A DNA stretch of 64,000 nucleotides from an uncultured Sphingobacteriaceae bacterium (GCA_946480915.1 CAMLLO010000017.1:30942-94941), one strand, 5' to 3'; positions 55,555-64,000 are shown, counted from the first letter of the stretch. Notes: generated by a model from the letters alone, not told the origin. Program-made: numbers and translations.

Positions 55555-56016
55555 ATGAAAATCGCACTTTTTCCCGGATCGTTCGACCCTGTAACCATTG
55601 CTCACGTTGATATTTTAAAAAGATCAGTTTCTTTGTTTGATAAGGTTATAATCGGTGTTGGGGATAATAGTTCAAAGCGCTCTAAACTCAGCACGGATAT
55701 CAGGATCCGAATTTTGCAGGCAGTTTTTAAATCAGAACCCAAGATAGAGGTGACCTCTTATCAAGGACTAACCGTAAATTTTTGCAAGGAAATAGGCGCC
55801 CGATACATGTTACGGGGTATTCGGACAGTTTCAGATTTTGAATACGAAAAAGCTATCGCTCAAATGAATCACGCTTTGGAGCCTTCAATCGAAAGCATTT
55901 TCATTTTAAGCAATCCAGGGTATTCTTCGATAAGCTCTACCATTGTGAGAGATATTTTGCGGCACAAAGGCGATGTAAGCCAGTTTGTGCCGAAGGAAGC
56001 ATTGGAGTTTCTCTAA
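55555..56016 (+). CDS. coaD: Phosphopantetheine adenylyltransferase
   Basis: 153 residues, the penultimate step of coenzyme A synthesis. FPGSFDPVTIAHVDIL holds the nucleotidyltransferase T/HxGH motif as TIAH, with Ala where Gly is usual. Other landmarks are RYMLRGIRTVSDFEYEKAIAQMN and the C-terminal SSTIVRDILRHKGDVSQFVP. It lies about 190 bp downstream of rsmD. Confidence 0.94.
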   Translation: MKIALFPGSFDPVTIAHVDILKRSVSLFDKVIIGVGDNSSKRSKLSTDIRIRILQAVFKSEPKIEVTSYQGLTVNFCKEIGARYMLRGIRTVSDFEYEKAIAQMNHALEPSIESIFILSNPGYSSISSTIVRDILRHKGDVSQFVPKEALEFL

Positions 56017-56046
56017 AAAATAGAATAAATTATCATCCCGTTTAAT

Positions 56047-56646
56047 TCACTTAACTTCTAATAGGCTAATAACATCGCGAATTAAGGGGTAAGTATTCTG
56101 CTTAATATAATCAAAATCGCCTGACGCAAGCCAGCGTGCTTCTGTGATACCTTCTTCAAGCTGAGGAACGAGTTCCTGCCTATCGGCTTTCATTGTATAC
56201 CAATTTGTTTTTTTGAACACAATCCGGCCTCTTTCTTCATATACATGCCATGTTTTGCAAAGCAGATCACCTAATTTCGCAACTCTTATTCCACATTCTT
56301 CCTCTACTTCTCTTACCGCAGCGATTTTGGTTTTCTCGCCTATATCCAGCTTACCTTTAGGCAAATCCCATTTTCCATTTCGGAAGATAAAAAGGAATTG
56401 ATTTTCATCGCATCGAACCACACCGCCGGCTGCTTTTATAAACAGAAAAGGTTTTCTTAAACTTTTAAAAAAAGTTTTAGGATCTTTTGTAAGTATCACA
56501 TTTACAGAAGCCGGAGCACCCTTAACTCCTTTATAAAATACGGCAAAATCAAAATCATCAGCTTCCATTTGTTGATAATTTCCTAGTCCGCCGGGTAAAA
56601 AATCTGCTATGATTAGAGCAGTATCGTTAATATAAATTCTATACAT
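56047..56646 (-). CDS. Nudix hydrolase
   Basis: About 199 residues with a perfect Nudix box: GKLDIGEKTKIAAVREVEEECGI fits GX5EX7REUXEEXGU. The N-terminal about 65 residues (MYRIYINDTALIIADF) form an extra domain common in the Bacteroidota versions. The substrate, a nucleoside diphosphate derivative, is not known. The start is the ATG at 56646, since the longer frame (56733) would run into pyrE. It is divergent from pyrE with 7 bp between starts. Confidence 0.88.
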   Translation of the reverse strand: MYRIYINDTALIIADFLPGGLGNYQQMEADDFDFAVFYKGVKGAPASVNVILTKDPKTFFKSLRKPFLFIKAAGGVVRCDENQFLFIFRNGKWDLPKGKLDIGEKTKIAAVREVEEECGIRVAKLGDLLCKTWHVYEERGRIVFKKTNWYTMKADRQELVPQLEEGITEARWLASGDFDYIKQNTYPLIRDVISLLEVK

Positions 56647-56649
56647 TTG
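56642..56649 (+). promoter_or_regulatory. pyrE: -7 box of pyrE, probably leaderless
   Basis: TACATTTG ends 4 nt before the pyrE ATG at 56654. The -33 region has no clear TTG, so the box is suggestive only. Confidence 0.45.
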
Positions 56650-56653
56650 TGCC

Positions 56654-57316
56654 ATGATCAATAAGAGTGAGATTGAACAGAAAGTCGCTGAGTTTTTGTT
56701 ACAAATAAAAGCAATTAAATTACAACCAAACAACCCTTTTACATGGGCATCCGGAATAAAATCGCCAATTTATTGTGATAATCGCATAACTCTCTCTCAT
56801 CCAACTATTAGAACTTATATTAGACAAAATTTAACAGAACTTGTTCAGGAAGAATTTGGATCTGTTGGTTTAATAGCAGGAGTTGCTACTGCGGGAATTC
56901 CGCAGGGTGTACTTGTTGCCCAGGAACTTGGTTTACCTTTCGCATATGTTCGTTCAAAAGCAAAAGAGCATGGCACCGGCAGTTTAATTGAAGGAGAAGT
57001 GTTTGATGGACAGCGCGTAGTGGTAGTTGAAGATTTAATTTCAACAGGAAAAAGCAGTTTGCAGGCAGTGGATGCCTTACGCCAGGCGGGCTGCGACGTA
57101 GCAGGACTGGTTGCAATTTTTAGCTATGGTTTAGATGAAGCCACTGAAAACTTTAAAAAAGCCAAATGCCGCTTTTCTACACTTTCAAACTATAATGCCT
57201 TAATTCAATACGCTTCCGAGCATCGATTTGTCAACAAAGATGACCTTGAACTGTTACGTAAATGGCGTGAAAACCCTTCAGAGTGGGGACGCGCAATTGA
57301 AAACGCAGTTAAATAG
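56654..57316 (+). CDS. pyrE: Orotate phosphoribosyltransferase
   Basis: 220 residues, fifth step of pyrimidine synthesis (orotate plus PRPP to OMP). The PRPP-binding motif VVVVEDLISTGKSS, the flexible loop AKEHGTGSLIEGE and NPFTWASGIKSPIYCDNR are typical. Five bases separate it from the SRPBCC gene, so the two are co-transcribed. Confidence 0.95.
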   Translation: MINKSEIEQKVAEFLLQIKAIKLQPNNPFTWASGIKSPIYCDNRITLSHPTIRTYIRQNLTELVQEEFGSVGLIAGVATAGIPQGVLVAQELGLPFAYVRSKAKEHGTGSLIEGEVFDGQRVVVVEDLISTGKSSLQAVDALRQAGCDVAGLVAIFSYGLDEATENFKKAKCRFSTLSNYNALIQYASEHRFVNKDDLELLRKWRENPSEWGRAIENAVK

Positions 57317-57321
57317 TAGCT

Positions 57322-57717
57322 ATGTCAATTTTTGAAAGTAAAATAGAGATCGATAAACCGGTTCAGGAAGTCTATAGTTTCCTTGCTGATTTTAATAATC
57401 ATCAGAAACTAATGCCGGATAATATTTCCAATTGGTCGTCGACTACAAACGAAGCCCGCTTTTCCGTTCAGAATATGGCTAAGCTGGCTTTAAAAATATC
57501 CAACCGGATTGAAAATCAAACAATCATCATAGTACCAACCGATGAAGTTCCCTTTAACGTGGATATGCGTTGGGTGGTAGCAGATTTGGGCAATAACACC
57601 ACAGAAGCCATTTTGACTATTTCAGCAGAGCTGAATATGATGATGAAAATGATGGCCAGCGGTCCTTTGCAGAAATTGGTTAAACACCAGACAGAAACGC
57701 TGAAAAAAGTTATTTAA
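57322..57717 (+). CDS. SRPBCC (START-like) family protein
   Basis: 131 residues. A helix-grip SRPBCC domain with the opening strand FESKIEIDKPVQEVYSFLAD and a long C-terminal helix (GPLQKLVKHQTETLKKV). These bind hydrophobic ligands; the family role here is unknown. It follows pyrE by 5 bp, an arrangement I believe is conserved in this group but have not checked. Confidence 0.8.
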   Translation: MSIFESKIEIDKPVQEVYSFLADFNNHQKLMPDNISNWSSTTNEARFSVQNMAKLALKISNRIENQTIIIVPTDEVPFNVDMRWVVADLGNNTTEAILTISAELNMMMKMMASGPLQKLVKHQTETLKKVI

Positions 57718-57767
57718 TCTACGTAGCGCATCACGCCCTACTCGCGTAATAATTAAAAGAGCTGGCT

Positions 57768-58181
57768 ATGAGATTGTCTTATTTTATTCCTTTAGTTCTA
57801 TTTATTACCTCCTGCAGCGACCAGGTAATTGAGACTGACTGCCCATCCTTGATTTGCAGTCAGGAATTCAGAACTGTGTCGGTTAGATTTGAAGATGCCT
57901 CCGGTCAGCCTATTGCCGTAAAAGATTTCTCTGCAGTTATCAGAAGAACCGGAAAGACTACGCAAATTTTTGAAGTGGACACTCTTAATTTTAAAGGCAA
58001 TTATGGGGTTGTAACCGATTCTGACATTAAAAACCTCTCTCCCAAAGGTGATACAATAGATGTAAGTGCCGTGAATCCTAAAACTAACCAGAAAAAGAGT
58101 ACTTCTTTTGTAGTTTCTGGTGGGAAATGTGCTTGTCATATCGAAAAAATATCCGGGCCGGAAAAAGTAGTTTTTGATTAG
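57768..58181 (+). CDS. Hypothetical lipoprotein
   Basis: 137 residues with lipobox LFITSCSDQ. The mature part has four more Cys (ETDCPSLICS and GGKCACHIEK), suggesting disulfides, and looks like one beta-rich domain. I do not recognise the family; it may be in the pyrE transcript, 50 bp downstream. A strong terminator follows. Confidence 0.65.
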   Translation: MRLSYFIPLVLFITSCSDQVIETDCPSLICSQEFRTVSVRFEDASGQPIAVKDFSAVIRRTGKTTQIFEVDTLNFKGNYGVVTDSDIKNLSPKGDTIDVSAVNPKTNQKKSTSFVVSGGKCACHIEKISGPEKVVFD

Positions 58182-58202
58182 GGTGGTATTCTTTAAAATT
58201 CT

Positions 58203-58241
58203 AAACGGAGACAGCGTTTAGAACGCTGTCTCCGTTTTTTT
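58203..58241 (+). terminator. Intrinsic terminator after the lipoprotein
   Basis: AAACGGAGACAGCGTT / AACGCTGTCTCCGTTT, 16 bp with a 3-nt loop, then a T-run. One of the strongest terminators in the window. Confidence 0.93.
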
Positions 58242-58293
58242 GAATTAATAGTTCCTATAAAAGCGCTGGCATTCCAATTTAAACCCGATTGCA

Positions 58294-58380
58294 TGGAAAG
58301 CCCGAAGTGATGGGTAAAGCGTGGCGGCTTGCAATAAAAGCGGGACTGAAACCGCCCTCGAAGACGCTTTTTCCTTTCCA
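58294..58380 (+). ncRNA. Candidate structured RNA upstream of clpB
   Basis: An 87-nt three-way junction seen in the sequence. P1: TGGAAAG (58294-58300) with CTTTCCA (58374-58380). P2: CCC/GGG closing an 8-nt loop (58301-58314). P3: AAAGCGT (58316-58322) with ACGCTTT (58364-58370), extended by GGCGG/CCGCC (58323-58327 with 58352-58356) after a 7-nt bulge. A GAAA-like loop region carries GCGGGACTGAAA. I cannot assign it to a named family. The strand is a guess. It is 134 nt before clpB and after a terminator. Confidence 0.55.
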
Positions 58381-58513
58381 AAAAGGTCATTTTTTCAGTA
58401 TAAATTATTATTTATCAGACTTTTAGTCATCCGAAAAAAATTTTACAAGACAAAAATTCCTTTATTCTGAATCAAAAAGCCTGTGGCAATTGTTTTGAAG
58501 ACACATAAACATT

Positions 58514-61132
58514 ATGAACTTCAACAATTTTACAATCAAAGCACAGGAAGCAGTTCAGAAAGCTTCTGAAATTGCAGGTGGAAATCAGCAGCAGGCCATT
58601 GAGAATGCGCACCTGCTTAAAGCCCTGCTTATGGTTGATGAAAATGTAATCAACTACCTTTTGAAGAAACTAAATGTGAACCTGAACCGGCTGAACACGG
58701 TTTTGGATGCGGAGATTCAAAGCTATCCCAAAGTTAGCGGCAGTGATATTTACTTGTCGTCTTCGGCGAATTCGGCTCTCCAAAAAGCACAAAGTTATCT
58801 TAAGGAATTTAAGGATGATTTTGTATCGGTAGAGCATATTCTGCTGGGAATTTTAAATGCCAGCGATAAAACCAGCGGCATGTTGAAAGACGCCGGTGTT
58901 ACCGAGAAAGACCTTAAAAAAGCTATTACAGAACTGCGGGGCGACAGTCGCGTAACTGATCAAAACGCAGAGGCTACTTATAATGCGCTGAATAAATATG
59001 CCCGAAATTTAAATGAATTTGCAGAATCGGGCAAGCTGGACCCGGTAATCGGACGCGATGATGAGATACGGAGAGTAATTCAAATTTTATCTCGCCGGAC
59101 CAAAAACAACCCGATCTTAATTGGAGAGCCCGGTGTAGGTAAAACTGCTATTGCGGAGGGTATTGCCTTTAGAATTATAAAGGGTGATGTGCCGGAAAAC
59201 CTTAAATCAAAAACCGTTTACTCGCTTGACATGGGTTCTTTAATTGCGGGAGCCAAGTATAAAGGCGAGTTTGAAGAACGCCTGAAAGCGGTGATAAAAG
59301 AGGTTACGCAAAGCGATGGTGAGATTATATTATTTATTGACGAGATCCATACCCTTGTAGGCGCTGGCGGTGGAGGTGAAGGCGCGATGGATGCTGCCAA
59401 TATTTTAAAACCGGCTCTTGCCCGCGGAGAGCTACGCTCAATAGGTGCTACCACTTTGAACGAATATCAAAAATATCTTGAAAAAGATAAAGCGCTTGAG
59501 CGGCGTTTCCAAAAGGTGATGGTTGATGAGCCCGATACCCAGGATGCCATCTCTATTCTTCGTGGATTGAAAGAGCGGTATGAGACCCACCACAAAGTGC
59601 GAATTAAAGACGAAGCAATTATCGCCGCTGTAGAACTTTCTCAGCGTTATATTTCAGACCGGTTCTTACCTGATAAGGCGATCGACTTAATGGACGAGGC
59701 GGCCGCTAAGCTCCGCCTGGAGATGGATTCCGTTCCGGAAGCTGTGGATGAACTGGAGCGTAAAATTATGCAGCTTGAAATTGAACGTGAGGCTATCAAG
59801 CGTGAAAATGACGAGAAGAAAGTTGCTGAATTGAGTCAGGAAATTGCAAACCTTTCTGCCGACCGAGACTCTCTAAGAGCAAGCTGGCAGGGTGAGAAAG
59901 ACCTGGTTGACGCGATAAACAATGAAGTTAAACAGATTGAAGACTTTAAACTGGAGGCCGAGCAGGCCGAACGTGCGGGTGATTACGGCCGGGTGGCCGA
60001 AATACGTTACGGAAAAATTAAAGAGTCGCAGGATAAGCTTGAGAACCTGAAGAAAGACCTTGAAGTAAAACAATCTGGAAGCCGAATGCTGAAAGAAGAA
60101 GTTACTTCTGAGGATATTGCCGGTGTAGTTTCGCGCTGGACGGGAATTCCGGTGACAAAAATGATCCAGAGTGAACGTGAAAAGCTTCTTCATTTAGAGC
60201 AGGAGCTGCATAAACGTGTCGCTGGTCAGGAGGAAGCGATTGGAGCTATTTCCGACGCTATTCGCCGCTCGCGTGCTGGTTTACAGGATAAACGCAAGCC
60301 CATTGGTTCGTTCATTTTCTTAGGAACAACCGGTGTTGGTAAAACCGAGCTTGCAAAGGCCCTGGCAGAATTTCTTTTCAACGACGAACATTCTATGGTT
60401 CGGATTGATATGAGCGAGTACCAGGAACGCCATTCTGTTTCACGACTTATAGGAGCGCCTCCGGGATATGTTGGCTATGATGAAGGTGGACAACTAACAG
60501 AAGCGGTGAGAAGAAAACCTTACAGCGTAATTCTGCTGGATGAAATAGAAAAGGCTCATCCTGATGTATTCAATATTCTTCTACAGGTATTGGACGATGG
60601 CCGTTTGACCGACAATAAGGGCCGTGTGGTTAACTTTAAAAACACGATCATCATTATGACCTCAAATATCGGATCGCACCTTATACAAGAGAATTTTAAG
60701 GAGCTTACCGATATTAACCATGAGGAAGTTGTGGCAAAGACAAAAAGTGAGCTTTTTGAACTACTGAAGCAAACTATTCGTCCCGAGTTTTTGAACCGGA
60801 TTGATGAGTTGATCATGTTCACTCCGCTGAACAGAAATGAGATAAGGGATATTGCGAGACTTCAATTTAACCAGGTTGCTCAAACGCTTGCCGAAATGGG
60901 AATTCAGATGGAAGCTTCTTCTGATGCGCTTGATTGGCTTGCGCAACTGGGTTACGATCCGCAATTTGGAGCAAGGCCCTTAAAGCGGGTTATTCAAAAA
61001 CGTATTCTGAACGAGCTTTCTAAAGAAATTTTATCCGGTAAAGTGGATAAAGAAAGCCGGATTTTACTGGAGGTGTTTGATAACAAGTTTGTGTTCTTGA
61101 ATAAAGATAAAGTTGAGGAAGTGAATGTGTAA
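58514..61132 (+). CDS. clpB: ATP-dependent disaggregase ClpB
   Basis: 872 residues, the Hsp100 chaperone that rescues aggregated proteins with DnaK. Clp-N domain (1-145), AAA1 with Walker [11 protein letters not shown], the M-domain coiled coil (about 410-530, [16 protein letters not shown]), AAA2 with Walker [11 protein letters not shown] and [15 protein letters not shown] pore loop [16 protein letters not shown], and the C-terminal small domain. The M-domain separates it from ClpA and ClpC. Heat control is expected but I do not see a clear operator; the structured element upstream is a possible site. Confidence 0.96.
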   Translation: MNFNNFTIKAQEAVQKASEIAGGNQQQAIENAHLLKALLMVDENVINYLLKKLNVNLNRLNTVLDAEIQSYPKVSGSDIYLSSSANSALQKAQSYLKEFKDDFVSVEHILLGILNASDKTSGMLKDAGVTEKDLKKAITELRGDSRVTDQNAEATYNALNKYARNLNEFAESGKLDPVIGRDDEIRRVIQILSRRTKNNPILIGEPGVGKTAIAEGIAFRIIKGDVPENLKSKTVYSLDMGSLIAGAKYKGEFEERLKAVIKEVTQSDGEIILFIDEIHTLVGAGGGGEGAMDAANILKPALARGELRSIGATTLNEYQKYLEKDKALERRFQKVMVDEPDTQDAISILRGLKERYETHHKVRIKDEAIIAAVELSQRYISDRFLPDKAIDLMDEAAAKLRLEMDSVPEAVDELERKIMQLEIEREAIKRENDEKKVAELSQEIANLSADRDSLRASWQGEKDLVDAINNEVKQIEDFKLEAEQAERAGDYGRVAEIRYGKIKESQDKLENLKKDLEVKQSGSRMLKEEVTSEDIAGVVSRWTGIPVTKMIQSEREKLLHLEQELHKRVAGQEEAIGAISDAIRRSRAGLQDKRKPIGSFIFLGTTGVGKTELAKALAEFLFNDEHSMVRIDMSEYQERHSVSRLIGAPPGYVGYDEGGQLTEAVRRKPYSVILLDEIEKAHPDVFNILLQVLDDGRLTDNKGRVVNFKNTIIIMTSNIGSHLIQENFKELTDINHEEVVAKTKSELFELLKQTIRPEFLNRIDELIMFTPLNRNEIRDIARLQFNQVAQTLAEMGIQMEASSDALDWLAQLGYDPQFGARPLKRVIQKRILNELSKEILSGKVDKESRILLEVFDNKFVFLNKDKVEEVNV

Positions 61133-61175
61133 AGGGCAAATTACCTAAAAACTACTGAGAACGAATATTTTATTA

Positions 61176-61205
61176 GTGATCCGATGACTAAAGTCATCGG
61201 ATCAC
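61176..61205. terminator. 30-bp palindrome between convergent genes
   Basis: GTGATCCGATGACT and AGTCATCGGATCAC are perfectly complementary 14-mers separated by AA. It lies between clpB and the convergent phosphatase gene. No T-run follows on either strand, so it is at best a factor-independent pause or a protein site. Confidence 0.45.
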
Positions 61206-61268
61206 GTGTTTAAGAGGATCCGCAATTGTATTATCCTGAGGCGTCGAACGAATCATCCGATAATGTTG

Positions 61269-61760
61269 TTATATGATCAAATGCATCACTTCCGAAAGAG
61301 GCTGGTCAGAATCTATTAAGATGCCCGTAACACCGGCTGCCTGCCCCGCGATAACGTCCCGTTCCCGGTCGCCAATAAAATAGGATTTAGCTTTGTCGAC
61401 GTTAAACCTGGCAATCGCTTTTTCAAGCATCATTGAACCCGGTTTCCTGCAAAGGCAAGCGCCATTATACATGGGATGATGGCGGCAGTAATAAATTTCA
61501 GTAAGATAAATTCCGTTTGACTTGTAAGTTTCTTGGAGATGCTGATGCATTTTATTCAAGGTATTTTCGCTGTACCAGCCTTTTGCCACACCTCCCTGAT
61601 TGGTAATTACAATGAGCAGATACCCCTGATCCTGCAATTCTTTTAGAGGTTTGAAATTATGTTCAAGCACATGAAAATCTTCAAGTTTGCATACATAATC
61701 TCCTAATTCCTTGTTTAAAACCCCGTCTCTGTCTAAAAAAACAGCTCTATTAGTTTGCAT
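61269..61760 (-). CDS. HAD phosphatase, GmhB/HisB-N type
   Basis: 163 residues. The catalytic DxD is Asp10/Asp12 (FLDRDGVLN), followed by TNQGG and a zinc-binding loop (CRHHPMYNGACLCRKPG) typical of GmhB, which dephosphorylates heptose 1,7-bisphosphate for LPS core heptose. The end motif is GDRERDV. It could act on another sugar bisphosphate. A good promoter precedes it with almost no leader. Confidence 0.88.
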   Translation of the reverse strand: MQTNRAVFLDRDGVLNKELGDYVCKLEDFHVLEHNFKPLKELQDQGYLLIVITNQGGVAKGWYSENTLNKMHQHLQETYKSNGIYLTEIYYCRHHPMYNGACLCRKPGSMMLEKAIARFNVDKAKSYFIGDRERDVIAGQAAGVTGILIDSDQPLSEVMHLII

Positions 61761-61764
61761 GGAT

Positions 61765-61794
61765 CAAAACTACAATTGAAAATTGAATTATCAA
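61765..61794 (-). promoter_or_regulatory. Promoter of the HAD phosphatase, probably leaderless
   Basis: On the minus strand TTG (61792-61794) is followed after 19 bp by TAGTTTTG (61765-61772), whose end is 4 nt before the ATG. Both boxes and spacing fit the Bacteroidota consensus. Confidence 0.7.
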
Positions 61795-61807
61795 CGGAGA
61801 AATTCTT

Positions 61808-62992
61808 TTAGTCTCTTATAAATGGATTAAACTCTCTCGAGGAAATCCCAAATGTAGTTGCCCGCGAAACGGTTTTTGTACCGAATCGATTGTTTAATTT
61901 ATCCAAAGCTTCGTAAAGTTTTTCATTGCGCTCGTGATTATCGAACAATCCCGGCTGGTATGAGCCTTCTGAAAGCTGACTTAGTCTCACTCCAATGAGT
62001 CTAACCGGTCTCGCCGGATCATAGGCTTGATTGAGCAACTTCTTCAATTCAGGAATAAGCAGAATATCAGAATGCGTAGCTGGAATTGTAATTTGCTGAC
62101 TAAAGGTTTCGAAATTCGAGTATCTTATCTTTATCGCAAGACAAGAAGCAACCTTGTTTTCCATACGCAGCTTAAAGGTAAGCTGTTCGAGCATAGACAT
62201 CAATAATTGCTGTAAAACGGAAAGGTCTGATACATCCGTTGGAAAGGTATTTTCGCTCGAAATGGATTTGCGTTGATGATATGGACTAACCGGAGAATCG
62301 TCAATGCCATTGGCTTTATTCCACATCACAAGGCCCATTTTCCCGAAATGCCTTTCAAGATTTTTAACATTTTGAACCTGCAGATCGGCGATTCTGTGAA
62401 TTCCGATGCTATAGAGCAGCTCGCAGGCCTTCTCTCCTACCATAGGGATTTTTGAAACCGACAAGGGAGCGAGGAACTCCTTCTCTTTTCCATGTTCCAC
62501 ATATATTTGACCGTTAGGCTTGGCTTGGCCTGTTGCGATCTTGGAAACTGTTTTATTTGACGAAAGTCCGAAGGAAATAGGCAAGCCTGTTTCTTTGATT
62601 ACGGATTGGCGCAATTCTGAGGCGAGCTGATAACACCCAAAAAACTTGTCCATGCCGGTAAGGTCGATGTAGAACTCGTCTATCGATGTTTTTTCAAAAA
62701 GGGGCACCCTGTCTTTTATAATCTGGGTGACCATTGCGGATGCTTTGCTGTATGACGAATAATTGCCGCCGATTACAATGGCGTGGGGACAAAGCTGAAG
62801 GGCCTTTTTCATTGGCATGGCAGAATGCACTCCAAATTTCCTGGCTTCGTAACTGCAGGAGGCGACAACCCCTCTTTGGGAACTTCCGCCGATAAGTACA
62901 GGTTTGTTTTCCAGTGATTTATCTTTCAATCGCTCTACAGACACAAAGAAGGAATCAAGGTCAATATGTACTATGTGTCGCTTCTCATTCAT
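61808..62992 (-). CDS. dinB: DNA polymerase IV (Y family)
   Basis: 394 residues, an error-prone translesion polymerase. Catalytic acids are Asp11 (HIDLDSFF) and Asp105-Glu106 (SIDEFYIDLTG). The palm/fingers (ASCSYEARKFGVHSAMP), thumb and little-finger domains are all present in full. A TATTTTTG box (62998-63005, minus strand) ends 5 nt before the ATG. I see no SOS box. It lies 47 bp upstream of the HAD phosphatase on the same strand. Confidence 0.94.
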   Translation of the reverse strand: MNEKRHIVHIDLDSFFVSVERLKDKSLENKPVLIGGSSQRGVVASCSYEARKFGVHSAMPMKKALQLCPHAIVIGGNYSSYSKASAMVTQIIKDRVPLFEKTSIDEFYIDLTGMDKFFGCYQLASELRQSVIKETGLPISFGLSSNKTVSKIATGQAKPNGQIYVEHGKEKEFLAPLSVSKIPMVGEKACELLYSIGIHRIADLQVQNVKNLERHFGKMGLVMWNKANGIDDSPVSPYHQRKSISSENTFPTDVSDLSVLQQLLMSMLEQLTFKLRMENKVASCLAIKIRYSNFETFSQQITIPATHSDILLIPELKKLLNQAYDPARPVRLIGVRLSQLSEGSYQPGLFDNHERNEKLYEALDKLNNRFGTKTVSRATTFGISSREFNPFIRD

Positions 62993-63093
62993 CTTAACAA
63001 AAATAAGAAATTCTGCTAAGAAAATTAGCTAAATTCGTATAAAACGAACACCAAACTTTTTATATTTAGGCCTCCATTTATGACTCTGATTCC

Positions 63094-63170
63094 TACCTTG
63101 CTCGTACCTCGTTCGGGGATCTTACGCTCGCGAACGTAGGATGGTCGACGCAGTCCCGGGCAAGGTACGA
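63094..63170. repeat. GC-rich nested inverted-repeat element
   Basis: About 75 bp that stand out from the AT-rich flanks. Outer arms TACCTTGC (63094-63101) and GCAAGGTA (63160-63167); inner arms CGTTCG (63110-63115) and CGAACG (63131-63136). A second, competing outer pairing is TCGTACCT with AGGTACGA. It may be a REP-like or MITE-like element or an RNA. Confidence 0.5.
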
Positions 63171-63222
63171 ACTTGAGTGTTACATGAACTGGTCATGTCT
63201 ATTTATCTTTAAATATAAAGGA

Positions 63223-63786
63223 ATGAGTTTATTTCTTACAGCAATAATGCCACCCGCTGAGTTAGCTGAACAAATCCGCGACCTTAAGGAAGAACTATCT
63301 GAAAAGTTTCAAATCTATGCTGCTTTAAAATCGCCGGTACATATCACCTTGTACAGGCCGGTGAATATTAAAGAGGATTTTGAAAATCACTTGATAAAGG
63401 TATTAAAACCGATAAGCTATAATCATGCACCTTTTAAAGTAAATCTCTTGAATTTCGACTGTTTTACCATTCAAACTCTGTTTATCTCTGTTGTGAAAAG
63501 CTCTTTGCTGGGTGATTTACAAAAAGATATATCTTCCGTTTTTCATAAAAACAAAATAGACCCACAGGAACATACTGGAAATACCACATTCCATCCTCAT
63601 GTTACCGTTGCCTACCGGGATATATCGTCTGAGGTTTTTCCAGTAATTTGGGACGAGTACAAAAACAAAAAATTTAGGCGTTCTTTTTTGGTTGATCGCT
63701 TCAGTTTATTGAAACACGATGGAAAGCAATGGCAGATATTCAAAGAGTTTCCGCTACAAAAAATAGAAAATCCAGGTTTGTTTTAA
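63223..63786 (+). CDS. 2H phosphoesterase / 2'-5' RNA ligase-like protein
   Basis: 187 residues from the ATG at 63223 (MSLFLTAIMPPAEL), preferred to the longer frame from 63184. Two HxT motifs of the 2H superfamily are seen: His40-x-Thr42 (SPVHITLYRP) and His126-x-Thr128 (FHPHVTVAYR). The group includes 2'-5' RNA ligases and cyclic phosphodiesterases; the in vivo substrate is unknown. Confidence 0.8.
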   Translation: MSLFLTAIMPPAELAEQIRDLKEELSEKFQIYAALKSPVHITLYRPVNIKEDFENHLIKVLKPISYNHAPFKVNLLNFDCFTIQTLFISVVKSSLLGDLQKDISSVFHKNKIDPQEHTGNTTFHPHVTVAYRDISSEVFPVIWDEYKNKKFRRSFLVDRFSLLKHDGKQWQIFKEFPLQKIENPGLF

Positions 63787-63877
63787 TAAAAAACAGTTCC
63801 TCAACCGTCTGCTTAAATTCTTTTTATACTGACAGCTAATAGCTTAGCCTCTATTTTAAGAAATATCTCAATAAAAC

Positions 63878-63908
63878 TTGCGAGCAATAGGTTATAGCCG
63901 TATATTTG
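63878..63908 (+). promoter_or_regulatory. Promoter of tRNA-Lys
   Basis: TTG (63878-63880), 20 bp, TATATTTG (63901-63908): an almost perfect Bacteroidota promoter about 40 bp before the tRNA. Confidence 0.75.
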
Positions 63909-63947
63909 CACCACTTTAAAGGAAACGATTAAACGTTCGATTTAAAT

Positions 63948-64000
63948 GATTCCGTAGCTCAGCTGGTAGAGCATTACACTTTTAATGTAGTGGTCCTGGG
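63948..64000 (+). tRNA. tRNA-Lys (anticodon TTT), cut by the window end
   Basis: The 5' acceptor GATTCCG, D-arm GCTC...GAGC, anticodon arm TTACA/TGTAG around CTTTTAA (anticodon TTT) and the start of the T-arm (CTGGG) are visible. The last about 20 nt lie outside the window. Confidence 0.95.

Noticed and set aside
58021..58181. Metal-binding domain in the small lipoprotein (CACH)
   Set aside because: The Cys pattern is equally compatible with disulfides in an exported protein; no known metal family matched.

Overview
The window comes from a low-GC Bacteroidota chromosome, most likely Sphingobacteriales (Pedobacter/Solitalea-like; the genus cannot be fixed from the sequence alone). The grounds are a SusC/SusD locus, type IX secretion (T9SS) sorting domains, hybrid two-component (HTCS) regulators, lipoproteins with Cys-Lys-Lys starts, promoters of the TTG-N19..21-TAnnTTTG type, no Shine-Dalgarno signals to speak of, and a tmRNA tag ending NNYALAA.

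Region 1 (1-21.4 kb, minus strand) reads as a xyloglucan utilisation locus. In transcription order it holds an HTCS sensor-regulator, then a GH31 alpha-xylosidase, SusC, SusD, a TIG-domain surface glycan-binding lipoprotein, a T9SS-exported GH74 endo-xyloglucanase, an overlapping FN3 protein and a GH2 beta-galactosidase. A 16-bp motif upstream of both the GH31 and the GH2 genes suggests one shared control. Region 2 (21.5-25.4 kb) has proline dehydrogenase, an S4-domain protein with aroB, and a polysaccharide deacetylase lipoprotein. Region 3 (25.6-38.6 kb) has a huge T9SS pectin methylesterase with its own overlapping FN3 lipoprotein, a PhnA-like protein, and two hybrid kinases that share one kinase-REC-REC core but carry different sensors.

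Region 4 (38.6-43.7 kb) is an aromatic amino acid operon: prephenate dehydratase, DAHP synthase/chorismate mutase, aroA, aroC. It is preceded by a textbook-quality attenuator with a 16-codon leader peptide holding six Tyr and two Phe codons, an antiterminator arm, and a terminator. Region 5 (43.7-64 kb) is housekeeping: an HTH protein, a membrane AraC regulator, fused 2-oxoacid dehydrogenase E1, a DUF1573 protein, an aminotransferase, tmRNA (ssrA), a CHASE3 kinase, a RecD-like helicase, rsmD, coaD, a Nudix protein, pyrE, clpB, a gmhB-like phosphatase, dinB, a 2H phosphoesterase and the start of a tRNA-Lys.

The most noteworthy points are: (a) the attenuator; (b) a two-gene cassette occurring twice, in which unrelated secreted enzymes end in the same 227-residue module and are translationally coupled to a paralogous FN3 lipoprotein; (c) inverted word-repeat elements between genes, one of which lies in frame inside aroA and another of which forms the tail of the aminotransferase and runs up to the tmRNA; (d) a three-way-junction RNA candidate upstream of clpB; (e) several genes whose TAnnTTTG box lies only 4-6 nt before the start codon, implying leaderless mRNAs.
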